Of a DNA stretch of 5,977 nucleotides, positions 4,997 to 5,977 are shown piece after piece. Numbering within the stretch: the stretch's first letter is position 1; every line of letters begins with the position of its first letter. The translations under genes were made by a program, and so were the position numbers. The DNA is taken from positions 1 to 5,977 of the forward strand of contig JAAKFP010000164.1 of the NCBI GenBank assembly GCA_011065005.1, read 5' to 3'. The stretch comes from Chlamydiota bacterium. Lineage in GTDB: Bacteria > Chlamydiota > Chlamydiia > Chlamydiales > Waddliaceae. Below the pieces are notes generated by a model. It was not told the DNA's origin. It ran no database searches and saw only the letters and a list, made by a program, of their open reading frames with translations.

Positions 4997-5977
4997 ATGT
5001 CTAGTTTAAATAAATTATTAGTTGATAGTGCTCCTAAAGAACTTGTTGAGTTTGTATCTGTATGTGCAAGTGGTGACGACTTAGTCGAAGAGCTTGTAAA
5101 GGATCCATCTCGGCTTTTTTCCATCATTCAAAATATGAATGTAGAGGGAAATGAGCCTCTGGCGGCGAGGCTCTTGTATCGGGTCAATCCCAATGATGTG
5201 GAAAATCTTGAGGTAAAAAAAGTGGAAACCACGCTTCGTAATCGGGGTATGCTCGATCGGACATGTGAGCCCAATATCTTACTGAAGGTGGAAGGCGGCG
5301 CTCCTGTCGAGGCACATAAGTCGATCTTAGCACTTGAATCTCTTTTCTTTGAGGGAATAACGAGATTTAAGGAATCTCAAGATAGCAAAATTAAGAATAG
5401 TGAAATTGAGATGAAAGAGGTGGGATTTGCGCCAGAAGCTTATCAGCGGGTTGTAGAATATCTCTATCTTTCTGATGAGAGAAGAAGAAATTTTGTTTCT
5501 ACAGTTAACAAAGAGCTTTTGCTCCAAATAGCGCAGCTGTCATCCTATTGGGGCGTCGATGAGTTGAAAAAGCTTTGCGACGATGAGCTTTGCAACTCTT
5601 TAGGCGAGATTGCTATAGAAAAAAGTGATATGGACGCGTGGTTAGATCAATCCGAGATTGTTCCAAAATTTACGAAGCTTCTGAGGTTCGTAAATAGAGC
5701 TGCAGGAAACGGTAATTTGCTTCTGAGGTTCGTAAATAGAGTCGCAGAAAGAGGCGATTTAGAACCCATTATAAGCCAAATGCAGACCCCGGAGGGAGCA
5801 GCTCGGTTTGTAGCGAAGTGTAAACCAAAAGAAATCGAAGTCTTCGTAACACTGAAAACGGAGTTTGGAAAGGCGTGTCAAATTCCCCCGGGCACTTTTG
5901 GTAAAGTGGAATGGGAAAAAACTTTTCCGGTTACAATTAAAGACGAAGATGTTCCGCCACTTCCACCAAATATCCAT
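4997..5977 (+). CDS. BTB/POZ-domain protein, probable host-directed effector (3' end outside window)
   Basis: The open frame runs 327 codons without a stop to the window edge. ATG 4997 is the only ATG, GTG or TTG after the upstream in-frame stop at 4904-4906; AAGAAG (4986-4991) is a weak ribosome site. Residues 1-90 are mostly helical and unrecognised. Residues 92-201 match a BTB/POZ fold: NILLKVEGGAPVEAHKSIL, then LFFEGITRFKES, EIEMKEVGFAPEAYQRVVEYLY and LLLQIAQLSSYWGVDELKKL. This follows the AHK..L..S.(Y/F)F, EAF..LLEFLY and A..Y.V..LK..C pattern of eukaryotic members. FKES sits where Cul3-binding BTB proteins carry their hydrophobic-X-E motif. A duplicated 14-residue helix unit (228-254) and a Pro-rich segment (319-325) follow. 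In amoeba-associated chlamydiae, BTB proteins are thought to be secreted to recruit host Cul3 ubiquitin ligases; that role is inferred. There is no signal peptide or membrane segment, which would fit type III secretion. Confidence 0.8.
   Translation, partial: MSSLNKLLVDSAPKELVEFVSVCASGDDLVEELVKDPSRLFSIIQNMNVEGNEPLAARLLYRVNPNDVENLEVKKVETTLRNRGMLDRTCEPNILLKVEGGAPVEAHKSILALESLFFEGITRFKESQDSKIKNSEIEMKEVGFAPEAYQRVVEYLYLSDERRRNFVSTVNKELLLQIAQLSSYWGVDELKKLCDDELCNSLGEIAIEKSDMDAWLDQSEIVPKFTKLLRFVNRAAGNGNLLLRFVNRVAERGDLEPIISQMQTPEGAARFVAKCKPKEIEVFVTLKTEFGKACQIPPGTFGKVEWEKTFPVTIKDEDVPPLPPNIH
5677..5760 (+). repeat. 42-bp tandem duplication inside the BTB gene
   Basis: Units 5677-5718 and 5719-5760 are adjacent and match at 35 of 42 positions. 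Their first 23 bases, beginning GCTTCTGAGGTTCG, are identical. The length is a multiple of three, so the frame is kept and the protein gains a second LLRFVNR-type unit (LLRFVNRAAGNGN, then LLLRFVNRVAERGD). Identity at the front and divergence at the back suggest a fairly recent duplication followed by partial drift or conversion. Confidence 0.85.

Overview
This window looks like a piece of a bacterial genome from a host-associated lineage. The best guess is an environmental (amoeba-associated) member of the Chlamydiae. That placement is inferred from one signal, a eukaryotic-type BTB/POZ-domain protein at the right end, a family known to be expanded in Parachlamydiaceae-like chlamydiae. It is also compatible with the moderate, roughly mid-40s G+C (judged by eye) and with repeats of a kind scattered through such genomes. 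Other amoeba-dwelling bacteria are not excluded.

Left part (1-4240): three tightly spaced plus-strand genes form an operon for an acetylated diamino-uronic nucleotide sugar. They match the Pseudomonas WbpA/WbpE/WbpB/WbpD pathway. A UDP-GlcNAc-type 6-dehydrogenase (47-1420) would make UDP-GlcNAcA. A Gfo/Idh/MocA oxidoreductase, fused to a left-handed beta-helix N-acetyltransferase (2561-4240), would oxidise C3 and later acetylate the new amine. A PLP-dependent DegT-family aminotransferase (1439-2539) would install the 3-amino group. The expected product is UDP-GlcNAc(3NAc)A, a precursor for surface polysaccharide or O-antigen-like glycan.

Middle (4237-4562): the fifth pathway gene, the WbpI-type non-hydrolysing 2-epimerase, is broken. 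Its start codon still overlaps the stop of the fusion gene (ATGA) and the first seven codons (MKIVIIL) remain. They run straight, out of frame, into the last ~100 codons, which contain the DSGG motif. About 260 codons are missing, so this locus alone should stop before the manno-configured sugar.

Right-centre (4549-4996): a gene-poor, repeat-bearing stretch. A CACAGAT-type repeat supplies the stop codon of the broken epimerase. A 34-bp inverted repeat with two mismatches surrounds a 69-bp loop. A TATAAT box and two small hairpins precede the next gene.

Right part (4997-5977, running off the end): an open reading frame of at least 327 codons encodes a BTB/POZ protein with a helical N-terminal region and a 14-residue tandem duplication. 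It is probably a secreted effector acting on host ubiquitin ligases. The window thus joins a decaying surface-sugar operon to a host-interaction gene across a repeat-rich seam.
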